From NCBI GenBank assembly GCA_905478295.1, contig CAJQHZ010000016.1:122001-186000 (forward strand): a DNA stretch of 64,000 bases, in the 5' to 3' direction. This stretch comes from an uncultured Flavobacteriales bacterium (lineage in GTDB: Bacteria; Bacteroidota; Bacteroidia; Flavobacteriales; Schleiferiaceae). The position numbers and the translations under genes are program-made. A model generated the notes under the pieces. The model saw only the letters and a program-made list of their open reading frames with translations. It did no database searches and was not told where the DNA came from. Shown here piece after piece: positions 17,759 through 26,992 of this stretch (positions are counted from its first letter, which is position 1; every line of letters starts with the position of its first letter).

Positions 17759-20746
17759 ATGCAGAACAAAGGATTAATTACCGTTTTCGCGATTGCACTA
17801 GGTCTGGCTTCATTGTACCAGCTCTCGTTCACATGGGTCGCGAATAACGTCGCTAGCGATGCAGAGTCATTCGCCGCAGGAGATGCAAATGTTAAGTCGG
17901 CTTATCTCGACAGTATGATGTCGCAAGAGGTCTACCCAGTACTTGGGTTTACCTACGGCGAAGTGAAGAAAAAGGAAATGAACCTTGGTCTTGACCTCAA
18001 AGGAGGGATGAATGTCATCCTCGAAGTGAGCGTAAAAGATGTGTTGAAAGGTTTAGTGGCAAATGCCCAAGATCCTCGCTTCATCCAAGCCATCGCGAAT
18101 ACCGACGAAGCACAAAGTCAAGGTCAAAACAACTATCTAAACACGTTCTTTGCGGATTTTGATAAAATCAGCGCCGAAACTGGTGGCGGGTTGTTGTTGA
18201 GCGACGCTTCGCTTTTTGGTACGCCGGAAATGACGGACAAAGTAGGTTTCAATGCCGCAAATGATGCGGTACAAGCGGAAATTCGTCGCGATGTTGAGGC
18301 TGCAATTGCCAATGTGTTTACTGTTTTGCGTGCACGTATCGACCAGTTTGGTGTGGTACAGCCTAACATTCAGCGCCTAGAGGGAACCGGACGTATTTTA
18401 GTGGAACTACCTGGTGTTAAAGATCCCGCGCGTGTTCAGAAACTATTACAATCGACTGCGGAACTACAATTCTGGAATATGTACGAAGGAGCGGAGGTAC
18501 TTCCATTCTTAGTTTCAGCAAACGATAAACTTCGCGACCTCGTAGAAGGTGAGAAAGCGACTACGGAGACCGTAGAAGAAGCACCTGATTTTAGCGATTT
18601 CGCCATTGAAGATGCTGAGGTACCTGCAGATTCTTCTGCTACGGATTCTTCAGATGTGCTCTCTACTAACAATCCATTGTTTGAAGTTTTCCGCCCAATG
18701 GTGAGTGAAACGGGAATGGCTATGCAAGGACCTCGTGTCGGATATTCACTCATTCGTGATACGGCGAAGGTCAATGCGTTTTTGGCACGTCCAGAGATCG
18801 TTCAAATGATGAATCAAGAATTGCGCAACGCGAAGTTCCTTTGGAGCAGTAAGCCAGAGCCTAATTCTGATATTATAACTCTTTTAGCAATCAAAGGCAA
18901 TCGCGAAAACACACCCGAATTGGACGGTGGTGTGATCGTAGATGCGCGTCCAGATTTAGACGAATACAACCGCAACATTGTAACCATGGCCATGAATGGC
19001 ACGGGAGCACAGAAATGGCAACGCCTAACTGCGGAAGCAGCTGCGCAAACGCCGAAGCGTTCTGTCGCGGTCGTATTAGACAACTATGTGTACTCTTATC
19101 CGCAAGTTCAAAATGAAATTGCAGGTGGTCGTACTCAGATTACAGGAAACTTCAGTGCTGAGGAAAGTGCGGATTTAGCGAATATTCTACGTGCAGGTAA
19201 GCTGGATGCTCCCGCACGCATTATTCAGTCGGATGTAGTAGGTCCTTCTTTAGGTAAGGAGGCCATCTCTGCATCGATTAATTCGTTTGCTATTGCACTC
19301 GCTTTGGTATTGCTTTACATGTACTTCTACTACAGTGGTGCGGGTCTTGTGGCCAATATGGCGCTGTTGATTAACATGTTCTTGATCTTCGGTATTCTTG
19401 CTAGTTTGCGAGCAGTATTGACGCTTCCAGGTATGGCAGGTATCGTATTGACCATCGGTATGGCAGTAGATGCGAATGTTCTTATTTTCGAGCGTATTCG
19501 TGAAGAAATGCGCCTTGGAAAAGGACTTCGTGCAGCCATTGTTGACGGATACAAAAATTCCAACAGTGCGATTATCGATGCAAACGTTACGACCTTCTTA
19601 ACGGGTATTATTCTCTTTGCTTTCGGTACAGGTCCTATCCGCGGTTTCGCAACGACACTGATGATCGGTATTTTGACTTCGTTGTTTACCGCCTTGTTCA
19701 TCTCCAGAATTGTATTCGAGAGAAGATTGAATGGCAAGAAAGATATCAAGTTCTCTACTAAAACCACCAAAAATTGGTACACCAACATGAGCTTCGACTT
19801 CTTGAAGAAGCGTAAAGTTGCATATGGTATTTCCACGGTAGTAATTGCAATCGGATTATTCTCGCTCTTCACAAAAGGTTTGAATCTCGGCGTTGATTTT
19901 GTGGGTGGACGTTCATTCCAGGTACGTTTCGACCAACCTGTAGAAGTTAGTGATGTTGCCGAATCATTGAGCAATGCTTTTGTTGATGAAGAGGGTAATT
20001 CATACACCCCAGTGGTGAAAACTTTGGGTGATGCAAACCAGGTGATCATCACAACGAGCTACCGCATTGGCGAAACGGGTCCTACAATTGACGAGGACAT
20101 TCAGTCTAAGCTGTACTCCGGTGTTGCTGATTTCTTTGCAGAAGAATTACCGCTAGAATCTTTCTTTACAGACGAAACGGAAGATGCCATAGGTCTAGTT
20201 GGTTCACGCGTTGTTGGTCCAACCATAGCAGATGATATTAAATCAGGTGCTGTATACAGCATCATTTTCTCATTGATTGTAGTCTTCTTGTACATCCTCA
20301 TTCGCTTCCGTAAATGGCAATTCTCGCTTGGTGCGGTAGTTGCATTGTTACACGATGTGCTGTTTGTAATGGGGGTATTCTCTTTAGCGGACGGGTTCTT
20401 ACCATTCCAGTTAGAAGTGGACCAAGCATTCATTGCTGCCATTCTAACAGTGATTGGTTATTCATTGAACGATACTGTGGTCGTATTTGACCGTATTCGT
20501 GAAAATATGGGGTCTCGTGGTAAGCAAAACGGCGTTAGTATCAATAAATCATTGAACCAGACATTGAGCCGTACGTTCAACACCTCGTTGACTACCTTCT
20601 TTGTACTTCTCGTTATCTTCTTATTTGGTGGTGAAGTCATTCGTGGCTTCATGTTTGCACTTCTATTAGGTGTACTTGTAGGAACTTATAGTTCATTGTT
20701 TATTGCTACTCCGGTGATGTTCGACGCTTCAGACAAGGAGAGCTAA
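17759..20746 (+). CDS. secDF: SecDF fusion protein (protein translocase accessory subunits)
   Basis: RND-family membrane protein that uses the proton (or sodium) gradient to pull Sec substrates across the inner membrane. SecD and SecF are fused in one 995-residue chain, as usual in Bacteroidota. The SecD half shows GLDLKGGMNV (77-86), a large periplasmic domain with an acidic, serine-rich insert near residues 265-300, and six helices (about 500-660). The SecF half starts near 680 with GLNLGVDFVGG (707-717) and ends with its own six helices (NDTVVVFDRIRE motif). ATG 17759 gives the standard N-terminus MQNKGLITVF; an upstream TTG lies in the -7 box. Confidence 0.95.
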   Translation: MQNKGLITVFAIALGLASLYQLSFTWVANNVASDAESFAAGDANVKSAYLDSMMSQEVYPVLGFTYGEVKKKEMNLGLDLKGGMNVILEVSVKDVLKGLVANAQDPRFIQAIANTDEAQSQGQNNYLNTFFADFDKISAETGGGLLLSDASLFGTPEMTDKVGFNAANDAVQAEIRRDVEAAIANVFTVLRARIDQFGVVQPNIQRLEGTGRILVELPGVKDPARVQKLLQSTAELQFWNMYEGAEVLPFLVSANDKLRDLVEGEKATTETVEEAPDFSDFAIEDAEVPADSSATDSSDVLSTNNPLFEVFRPMVSETGMAMQGPRVGYSLIRDTAKVNAFLARPEIVQMMNQELRNAKFLWSSKPEPNSDIITLLAIKGNRENTPELDGGVIVDARPDLDEYNRNIVTMAMNGTGAQKWQRLTAEAAAQTPKRSVAVVLDNYVYSYPQVQNEIAGGRTQITGNFSAEESADLANILRAGKLDAPARIIQSDVVGPSLGKEAISASINSFAIALALVLLYMYFYYSGAGLVANMALLINMFLIFGILASLRAVLTLPGMAGIVLTIGMAVDANVLIFERIREEMRLGKGLRAAIVDGYKNSNSAIIDANVTTFLTGIILFAFGTGPIRGFATTLMIGILTSLFTALFISRIVFERRLNGKKDIKFSTKTTKNWYTNMSFDFLKKRKVAYGISTVVIAIGLFSLFTKGLNLGVDFVGGRSFQVRFDQPVEVSDVAESLSNAFVDEEGNSYTPVVKTLGDANQVIITTSYRIGETGPTIDEDIQSKLYSGVADFFAEELPLESFFTDETEDAIGLVGSRVVGPTIADDIKSGAVYSIIFSLIVVFLYILIRFRKWQFSLGAVVALLHDVLFVMGVFSLADGFLPFQLEVDQAFIAAILTVIGYSLNDTVVVFDRIRENMGSRGKQNGVSINKSLNQTLSRTFNTSLTTFFVLLVIFLFGGEVIRGFMFALLLGVLVGTYSSLFIATPVMFDASDKES

Positions 20747-20770
20747 GCAACCGAAAAGCAAAATTCTTAA

Positions 20771-20804
20771 AACCCCCGGCGCGCTCGCGCGTCGGGGGTT
20801 TTTT
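20771..20804 (+). terminator. Terminator of secDF
   Basis: Very GC-rich stem AACCCCCG-GCGCGC / GCGCG-TCGGGGGTT with a two-base loop region, followed by T6. Confidence 0.92.
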
Positions 20805-20808
20805 ATTG

Positions 20809-20816
20809 TAAATTCG
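20809..20816 (+). promoter_or_regulatory. -7 box of tatA, 4 bases before the ATG
   Basis: TAAATTCG (one mismatch to TAnnTTTG) ends 4 bases before ATG 20821. That spacing would put the transcription start at or next to the A of ATG. The secDF terminator fills the -33 region. Confidence 0.4.
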
Positions 20817-20820
20817 CGTA

Positions 20821-21099
20821 ATGCAACACGTTTTTCTACTCTTTAACATTAGCGGCGGTGAGTTTATCATTGTGGCATTGGTGTTTTTGCTTTTGTTTGG
20901 CCCAAAGCAAATTCCAGGTATGGCGCGGTCGGCTGCTAAGGTTATTAAGCAAGTTAAAAACGCAACCAACGATATCAAGAGAGATATTTTAGATAACGCG
21001 GAGGACAATGCCTTGACGGACGTTAAAAAAACAGTTGAAGAAGGTCGTGATGCATTCAAAGAAGTTACGGATACCATCAAAAGAGGTACCAAGTTGTGA
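20821..21099 (+). CDS. Twin-arginine translocase TatA/TatB-family protein
   Basis: Pore or adaptor subunit of the Tat system, which exports folded proteins. 92 residues: a short N-terminal membrane helix preceded by NISGGEF, the hinge FGPKQIPGMAR, then an amphipathic helix and a charged tail with coiled-coil character. TatA and TatB cannot be separated reliably in this phylum by sequence alone. No tatC is seen nearby. It overlaps the antiporter gene (GTGA overlap), so translation is coupled. Confidence 0.85.
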   Translation: MQHVFLLFNISGGEFIIVALVFLLLFGPKQIPGMARSAAKVIKQVKNATNDIKRDILDNAEDNALTDVKKTVEEGRDAFKEVTDTIKRGTKL

Positions 21100-22037
21100 C
21101 GGCGCTCTTTCTATTAGCAGGTTTTGGTTTATTGTTATTGGGCGGCGAATTTTTAGTTCGTGGCTCAGTCGCTATTGCGCTTAAACTTCGCGTTTCAAAA
21201 GTCATAATCGGTTTAACACTTGTTGCTTTTGCTACGAGCGCCCCAGAACTCATTGTAAGTGTTATAGCCGCAATGAAAGGAAAGAGCGCTATTGCTTTAG
21301 GGAATGTCCTGGGATCGAATATTGCGAACGTTGGGCTTATACTAGGACTGACAGCGCTGCTCTATAAAATGGAAGCGATTCGTCTGACTTACCGTAAGGA
21401 TTGGTTGTTTTTGCTCGGCGCGAACGTCTTGCTGGGTGGATTTCTTCTTTCAGGTGGAATCAGCTTTGTACAGGGAATGCTACTGGTGGTAACACTATTA
21501 GTTTATAATGTTTTGAAAATACGCAGTGCAAGAATAGAGCGGGCATCGGCAACTATAGCTCAGGATATTGACGTTCCTGCCATGCCTCTATGGCAGGGTT
21601 TGATGCTGCTTATTATTGGTGCAGTTGGTTTGAAATACGGTGCGCAACTATTTGTTTCCGGAATCGTAACGTTTGCATCGCAATGGGGTTGGAGTGAACG
21701 ACTGGTCGCAGTGAGCCTTGTAGCCTTTGGCACGAGTGTTCCAGAGTTAGCTTCAAGTTTAATGGCTGCGCGAAAGGGTGAGGCAGACATAGCTATCGGT
21801 AATATCATTGGGTCGAATATCTTTAATATTCTCAGCGTTTTAGGTTTTACCGCATTAATACAGCCCATAGAACTTTCCGATCAAGCATTACTTTATATCG
21901 ACTTTCCGATAAGTTTACTCTTTACACTTTTGCTTATTCCTTTAATGGGTGTGCTGAAATCTGACCGGCTGGATCGTGTCGAAGGGGCCATATTGCTTAT
22001 TTCTTACATCATTTTCATGACCTACCTATTTATTTAA
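21096..22037 (+). CDS. Calcium/sodium antiporter (CaCA family, YrbG-like)
   Basis: Inner-membrane cation/Ca2+ exchanger. 313 residues with ten to eleven helices in two inverted halves. Each half carries the alpha-repeat signature: FATSAPELIVS...GNVLGSNIANVG near 45-85 and FGTSVPELASS...GNIIGSNIFNI near 210-250; the acidic residues in both PEL motifs bind the cation. The start is GTG 21096, overlapping the TGA of the tatA-like gene (21097-21099); no better in-frame start exists, because the first helix begins at once. Confidence 0.9.
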   Translation: MTALFLLAGFGLLLLGGEFLVRGSVAIALKLRVSKVIIGLTLVAFATSAPELIVSVIAAMKGKSAIALGNVLGSNIANVGLILGLTALLYKMEAIRLTYRKDWLFLLGANVLLGGFLLSGGISFVQGMLLVVTLLVYNVLKIRSARIERASATIAQDIDVPAMPLWQGLMLLIIGAVGLKYGAQLFVSGIVTFASQWGWSERLVAVSLVAFGTSVPELASSLMAARKGEADIAIGNIIGSNIFNILSVLGFTALIQPIELSDQALLYIDFPISLLFTLLLIPLMGVLKSDRLDRVEGAILLISYIIFMTYLFI

Positions 22038-22070
22038 GGGGTTGATATTAACATTGGTTAATAATTTTTC

Positions 22071-22102
22071 ATTGCAGCCCTCAAAAAATAGGGGTATCTT
22101 TG
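22071..22102 (+). promoter_or_regulatory. Promoter of glutamine synthetase III
   Basis: ATTG (22071-22074), 20-base spacer, perfect TATCTTTG (22095-22102); the ATG follows 22 bases later. One of the best consensus promoters of the window. No NtrC-like or other operator was recognised. Confidence 0.75.
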
Positions 22103-22124
22103 TGTTAAATTAAAAATTAGCCAC

Positions 22125-24317
22125 ATGCCAACGGTAAGATTTCTAGCACTAGAAGAAACAATAGGGCGTAAGCCTCAACACTTTGAAGCACCTGGAACAC
22201 GAGTTTCAGAATACTTCGGTTCGCACGTTTTTAATCAAAAAGCGATGCGTCAATACATGACCTCTGAAGCGTTTAAAGCAGTAAACGACTCTATTGAGAA
22301 CGGTACAAAGATTTCAAGAGATATTGCAGATCAGGTAGCTTCTGGTATGAAAGCCTGGGCATTGAGTTTGGGTGCAACCCATTACACGCATTGGTTTCAA
22401 CCTTTAACTGGGGCAACCGCAGAAAAGCATGACTCATTTTTCGAGCCAACTGGAAATGGTGAGGCGATGGAGAAGTTTTCAGGGGGAATGCTTGTACAGC
22501 AAGAGCCTGATGCATCATCTTTTCCGAACGGAGGTATTCGCAATACCTTCGAAGCCCGAGGTTATACAGCTTGGGACCCAACTTCACCAGCTTTTGTCTT
22601 TGGTACAACGTTATGTATTCCGACAGTGTTCGTTTCGTATACCGGTGAAGCATTAGATTACAAAACACCATTGTTACGTGCTTTACAAGCCGTTGATGCA
22701 GCAGCAACAGATGTATGTAAGTACTTCGACAAAAATGTCAATAAGGTAAATGCAACATTAGGTTGGGAGCAAGAATACTTCTTAGTTGATGAGGCTTATT
22801 TCCATGCCCGTCCAGATTTGACTTTGGCTGGTCGTGCGCTTGTAGGTCATGCGCCTGCTAAAGGACAGCAGTTGGATGATCATTACTTTGGTTCTATTCC
22901 GGAACGCGCAATCGAATTCATGAAAGAATTGGAATACGAAAGCCGTAAATTGGGTATTCCAGTTAAAACGCGTCACAATGAGGTTGCTCCTGCGCAGTAC
23001 GAATTTGCCCCTGTATTTGAAGAGGCGAATGTTGCTGTAGATCATAATTCATTGTTCATGGACCTCATGGAAAAAGTGGCGCGACGTCACAATTTCCGTG
23101 CGCTCGTGCACGAGAAGCCATTTGCGAATATTAACGGTTCCGGTAAGCACAATAACTGGTCATTAGCAACCAATACAGGTGTAAATCTATTGGCACCAGG
23201 TAAAACGCCGATGAGCAATTTGATGTTCCTAACCTTCTTCGTGAATAGCATCAAAGCGGTTTACAAGCATGCAGATTTGATTCGTGCTTCGATTGGTTCG
23301 GCGGGTAATGAGCACCGCTTAGGCGCCAATGAAGCGCCACCAGCAATTATTTCCGTATTTATCGGAGATCAGCTGAGCAAGGTGTTGGATCAATTAGAAA
23401 ACATCGGAGGTGGCAAAATGACGCCTCAAGAAAAAACTGATCTCAAGCTAAATGTGGTGGGTAAAATACCAGAGATTCTTCTAGACAATACAGACCGTAA
23501 CCGTACTTCGCCGTTTGCCTTTACAGGTAACAAGTTCGAATTACGTGCTGCCGGTTCTGCAAGTAACTGTGCGCAGCCTATGACGGTCTTAAACAGTGCT
23601 ATGGCGGAGCAATTGATTGACTTCAAGGCTGATGTAGACGCACTCATTGCCAAAGATGGATTGAAAAAAGATGAGGCAATTTTTAGCGTTCTCAAACAAT
23701 ATATTAAAGAGTCTAAAGCCATTCGTTTCGAAGGAGATGGATATGGCGATGCTTGGAAAGAAGAGGCAGCTAAGCGTGGTTTGAGTAACGAGCCATCAAC
23801 GCCTCGTGCACTTGATGCTTACGTAAGTGATACAACGCTTCAGATGTTTGAAAATCTCAAGGTCATGTCTAAACGTGAAGCTGAGGCGCGCCACGAAATC
23901 TTATTAGAATCGTACTTTATGAAAATCCAAATTGAAAGCCGTGTGCTTGGAGATTTAGCAGGAAATCATATTGTGCCTACGGCGATCAAATACCAGAACA
24001 CCTTGATTGACAACGTTCAACGTTTGAAGGATATCATGGATAAGGCGACGTTCGAAACCGTGGCAAAAGAGCAGTTAGAAATGATTAAAGATATTTCTGC
24101 CCGTATATCTAAAATCTTGGCTTCGAAGGATGCTATGGTTCAGGCTCGTAAGGACGCAAATGCGCAAGTGGATGTACGTGAAAAAGCCATCTTATACTAC
24201 GATAACGTAAAATCTTACTTTGATGTTATTCGTTACGAAAGCGATAAATTAGAGCTTATGATTGACGACGAGCAATGGCCGTTACCTAAGTTCCGCGAAA
24301 TGCTCTTCACCAGATAA
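22125..24317 (+). CDS. glnN: Glutamine synthetase type III
   Basis: ATP-dependent condensation of ammonia and glutamate to glutamine, the main nitrogen entry step. 730 residues, the long type III form common in Bacteroidota (type I is about 470). Readable family segments include THWFQPLTG, EKHDSFFEP, GWEQEYFLVDE (metal-binding glutamate), RHNEVAPAQYEFAP, NINGSGKHNNWS and the RLGANEAPPAI segment. The C-terminal 150 residues are the type III-specific helical extension. Monocistronic, with a consensus promoter and a strong terminator. Confidence 0.95.
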   Translation: MPTVRFLALEETIGRKPQHFEAPGTRVSEYFGSHVFNQKAMRQYMTSEAFKAVNDSIENGTKISRDIADQVASGMKAWALSLGATHYTHWFQPLTGATAEKHDSFFEPTGNGEAMEKFSGGMLVQQEPDASSFPNGGIRNTFEARGYTAWDPTSPAFVFGTTLCIPTVFVSYTGEALDYKTPLLRALQAVDAAATDVCKYFDKNVNKVNATLGWEQEYFLVDEAYFHARPDLTLAGRALVGHAPAKGQQLDDHYFGSIPERAIEFMKELEYESRKLGIPVKTRHNEVAPAQYEFAPVFEEANVAVDHNSLFMDLMEKVARRHNFRALVHEKPFANINGSGKHNNWSLATNTGVNLLAPGKTPMSNLMFLTFFVNSIKAVYKHADLIRASIGSAGNEHRLGANEAPPAIISVFIGDQLSKVLDQLENIGGGKMTPQEKTDLKLNVVGKIPEILLDNTDRNRTSPFAFTGNKFELRAAGSASNCAQPMTVLNSAMAEQLIDFKADVDALIAKDGLKKDEAIFSVLKQYIKESKAIRFEGDGYGDAWKEEAAKRGLSNEPSTPRALDAYVSDTTLQMFENLKVMSKREAEARHEILLESYFMKIQIESRVLGDLAGNHIVPTAIKYQNTLIDNVQRLKDIMDKATFETVAKEQLEMIKDISARISKILASKDAMVQARKDANAQVDVREKAILYYDNVKSYFDVIRYESDKLELMIDDEQWPLPKFREMLFTR

Positions 24318-24344
24318 TTTTAGTTTTTCAAATTTTGATAGAGA

Positions 24345-24376
24345 GAAACCCCGCACGCGCGGGGTTTCTTTTTTTA
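24345..24376 (+). terminator. Terminator of glutamine synthetase III
   Basis: Ten-base-pair perfect stem GAAACCCCGC/GCGGGGTTTC, loop ACGC, then a T-rich tract. Confidence 0.92.
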
Positions 24377-24421
24377 TTTTATCTATATTGTGGGTGCTTA
24401 AACACAAGAGACCAGACTCGC

Positions 24422-26926
24422 ATGCAAAAACGCATTTTACGAACTTGGACCGTTGTCCTCGCCTTCTTGCCCATCATAGCTTTCGCTCAAGACGCCACTG
24501 TTGAAGAGGTAGATGTAAAACCTCATAAGCTTACTGTGAAAGCAGACGAATATTTTGAATCAAAGGAGTATTCTGTTGCTATTGAAATTTATGCTAAGGC
24601 GTATTCTAAAGAAAAAACACGCGAACAAAAACAGCGCATTTCCTTCAATATGGCCGAAGGATATAGGTTCACCGGTCAATGTAAAAGGGCGGCAAGTTAT
24701 TACCAGCGTGCTTCAAAATTGGGTTATGGTGCTCAGGCTGACATAGGTTACGCTGAGATGTTGCAATGTCAAGGAGAATATGAGAACGCAATTATCGCGT
24801 TCGAAGCCTATAAAAAGTTAATTCCTAGCGATGCTCGTGCGGACCGAGGTATTGAAAGCTGTCAAAAGGCGGCACAATGGGTAGTTTCTGGATCGCTATT
24901 CGCATTGGATAACGCTAAAGATCTGAACTCGAAAAAATCCGATTACTCAATAGCTTTTGCAGGAAAGCGCGGTAAGGAAGATTTAACCCTTATGATATCG
25001 TCTATGCGTGATGATGCAACTGGTCGTAAAGAAGACGGTTGGATGGGTCAGCGTTTCTCTGATGTTTTTATCATAGAGGGAGAACGAAAAAAGAATAAGA
25101 AAAAGAAAAAGGGTAAAGAGGCGAACGCTAATGATGAAATTGTTTGGGGCGAATTAAATCCTATGAGCGATATTATCAATACCAAAGACCATGAGGGCGT
25201 TGTAACTTTTGACTCAAGGGGTAAAGAAATGTATTTCACGAAGTGTATGCAAGTGAAAAACATGAAGATGGGATGTGCCATTTATACCACCAAGAAAATT
25301 GGTCAAGATTGGGCAAATCCGGAGCCGGTAATGATTGCGCTGGACAGCGGTGCTTCTGTGGGCCACCCTGCACTCAGTCCAGACGACCAGGTATTGTATT
25401 TCGCCGGAGAAGTTACGGGTGGAAAAGGCGGTAAGGATATTTACATGACTACTTACGATCGCAGGAAACGCGAGTGGGCCGCACCAACAAACTTAAACAT
25501 TAACACACGCGGAGACGAACTTTATCCGTTTGCGCATGGTGATGGATACTTGTATTTCTCATCCAACGGGCACGTTGGAATGGGCGGTTTCGACTGTTTC
25601 CGCGTAAAGCTTGATGAAAACGGCGCACCGGTCGGCGATGTGGAAAACATGCTGAGTCCTATCAATTCAGAAGCCGACGATATTTCATTGCGTTTTGTGC
25701 CAGGCGATAATACCAAAAAAGGTTTTGTTGTAAGTAACCGTAAGGGAACACGCGGGGGACATGATGTATGGTACGTGACTGAATGGAAAAAATTCTTCGA
25801 GGCTGCAGGTACGGTAGTCAGTACTAAAAATGGTAAGCCAGTAAGCGACGTTACCATTGAGGTAAGCAATAAAGAAGGCCAAACGTTCACAGTAACGACC
25901 AATGCCAACGGTCAATTCAGTATTCCTCGTGGACAAATGGAAGAGGATAAGTCGTACAAGCTGAATATGAGTCGTAAGCGTTTCTTAAACGCAGTTGATG
26001 ATATCACTACGAAAGGATTGGCCTTGAATGATTATGCGCAGGTAAAAGAGGAGCGCGCTTATCTTAAGTCGTACAGTCTCCGTCTTGAAATGGATCCGAT
26101 TGAAGTGCCTATTGTACTTCCGAACGTATTTTTCGACTTAGCGCAATCTGAATTGCGTGACGAGAGTAAAGTAGCATTAGATACTGTATTCAGTATATTA
26201 CAGCGCAACCCTACAATCACCATTGGTCTGCGTTCGCACACGGATTATCGTGATACAGATGCTAAAAATGATGTTTTATCTCAGGCACGTGCACAGAGTT
26301 GTGTGGATTATCTCATTCAAAAAGGAATTCCCGCTGAGCGTTTAACGGCAGTTGGAATGGGTGAGAAAGAGCCATTTGTTATCTCAACAGAATACAAGGG
26401 GTATGGTGCGGATAAATTCAAAGCCGGGGACAATCTAACGGAAACGTTCATTAAGCGACTCAATAAAGAGGACCAGGAAATAGCAAATCAAATCAATCGT
26501 CGCACGGATTTCAAGGTATTAAGTGATGACTACGTTCCTTCCGCAACTGCAACAGATGGTGAAACGTCTGAAGGCGGAGCAGTTCAACCTAAGAAGAATG
26601 TGAATCCTATTGGTCAAACCATGACGCTCGGGCCTAAAGACCGTTCATTAGGTAAAATTGCAATGGACAACGGAATGAATGTTGTACAGCTGAAAAACCT
26701 GAATGGAGGGTTACGCGGCGCACGTCCTATGCCCGGTATGATCATTAAAGTGACACCTAACGGTGATTATTCCGCCTTTGATCAAGATCATTATCAGATT
26801 GAGCGCGGCGACAATATGCGAGGTATTGCTAAAAAAGCTGGCGTAAGTGTCAAGGACATTCGTACCCTAAACGGGTTTAAGAGTGATAAAGATTTGATCG
26901 TTGGATCTTGGATTCAGATTAAGTAG
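24422..26926 (+). CDS. PorE-like TPR / propeller / OmpA protein with C-terminal LysM domains
   Basis: Envelope protein predicted to bind peptidoglycan. 834 residues from ATG 24422; the longer reading frame from 24335 runs back into the previous terminator and lacks a signal peptide at its N-terminus. Order: signal peptide (1-22), TPR-like helices (30-150), WD40/PD40 beta-propeller (about 155-450), carboxypeptidase-regulatory-like domain (about 458-545), OmpA C-terminal domain (about 568-700; FFDLAQSEL, with NQINRRTDFKVL at its end), and two LysM-like segments (about 735-780 and 790-834). TPR-propeller-CRD-OmpA is the layout of the T9SS component PorE; the LysM tail is extra. Many non-T9SS paralogues share the layout, so the role is tentative. 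Confidence 0.75.
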   Translation: MQKRILRTWTVVLAFLPIIAFAQDATVEEVDVKPHKLTVKADEYFESKEYSVAIEIYAKAYSKEKTREQKQRISFNMAEGYRFTGQCKRAASYYQRASKLGYGAQADIGYAEMLQCQGEYENAIIAFEAYKKLIPSDARADRGIESCQKAAQWVVSGSLFALDNAKDLNSKKSDYSIAFAGKRGKEDLTLMISSMRDDATGRKEDGWMGQRFSDVFIIEGERKKNKKKKKGKEANANDEIVWGELNPMSDIINTKDHEGVVTFDSRGKEMYFTKCMQVKNMKMGCAIYTTKKIGQDWANPEPVMIALDSGASVGHPALSPDDQVLYFAGEVTGGKGGKDIYMTTYDRRKREWAAPTNLNINTRGDELYPFAHGDGYLYFSSNGHVGMGGFDCFRVKLDENGAPVGDVENMLSPINSEADDISLRFVPGDNTKKGFVVSNRKGTRGGHDVWYVTEWKKFFEAAGTVVSTKNGKPVSDVTIEVSNKEGQTFTVTTNANGQFSIPRGQMEEDKSYKLNMSRKRFLNAVDDITTKGLALNDYAQVKEERAYLKSYSLRLEMDPIEVPIVLPNVFFDLAQSELRDESKVALDTVFSILQRNPTITIGLRSHTDYRDTDAKNDVLSQARAQSCVDYLIQKGIPAERLTAVGMGEKEPFVISTEYKGYGADKFKAGDNLTETFIKRLNKEDQEIANQINRRTDFKVLSDDYVPSATATDGETSEGGAVQPKKNVNPIGQTMTLGPKDRSLGKIAMDNGMNVVQLKNLNGGLRGARPMPGMIIKVTPNGDYSAFDQDHYQIERGDNMRGIAKKAGVSVKDIRTLNGFKSDKDLIVGSWIQIK

Positions 26927-26944
26927 CATAAACTATTAAAATGA

Positions 26945-26975
26945 AAAGCGCGCACGGGTCTCCCGTGCGCGCTTT
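26945..26975 (+). terminator. Strong hairpin after the OmpA/LysM gene
   Basis: Fourteen-base-pair perfect stem AAAGCGCGCACGGG/CCCGTGCGCGCTTT with TCT loop. The T tract is interrupted (TTTCTCGTTATTTTT). It lies directly against the purM -7 box. Confidence 0.85.
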
Positions 26976-26980
26976 CTCGT

Positions 26981-26988
26981 TATTTTTG
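26981..26988 (+). promoter_or_regulatory. -7 box of purM, 4 bases before the ATG
   Basis: Perfect TATTTTTG ending 4 bases before ATG 26993. The preceding hairpin occupies the -33 region, so no TTG is available there. The spacing predicts a leaderless mRNA. Confidence 0.45.
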
Positions 26989-26992
26989 CAGC

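Noticed and set aside
19330-20052. 240-residue open frame on the minus strand opposite secDF
   Set aside because: Antisense shadow of a well-conserved gene; composition is serine/isoleucine-rich without any recognisable domain.
22291-22707. 138-residue minus-strand frame inside the glutamine synthetase gene
   Set aside because: Shadow of a conserved CDS with no start signal and no domain.
24335-24421. N-terminal extension of the OmpA/LysM protein
   Set aside because: It runs through the glutamine synthetase terminator and would bury the signal peptide.
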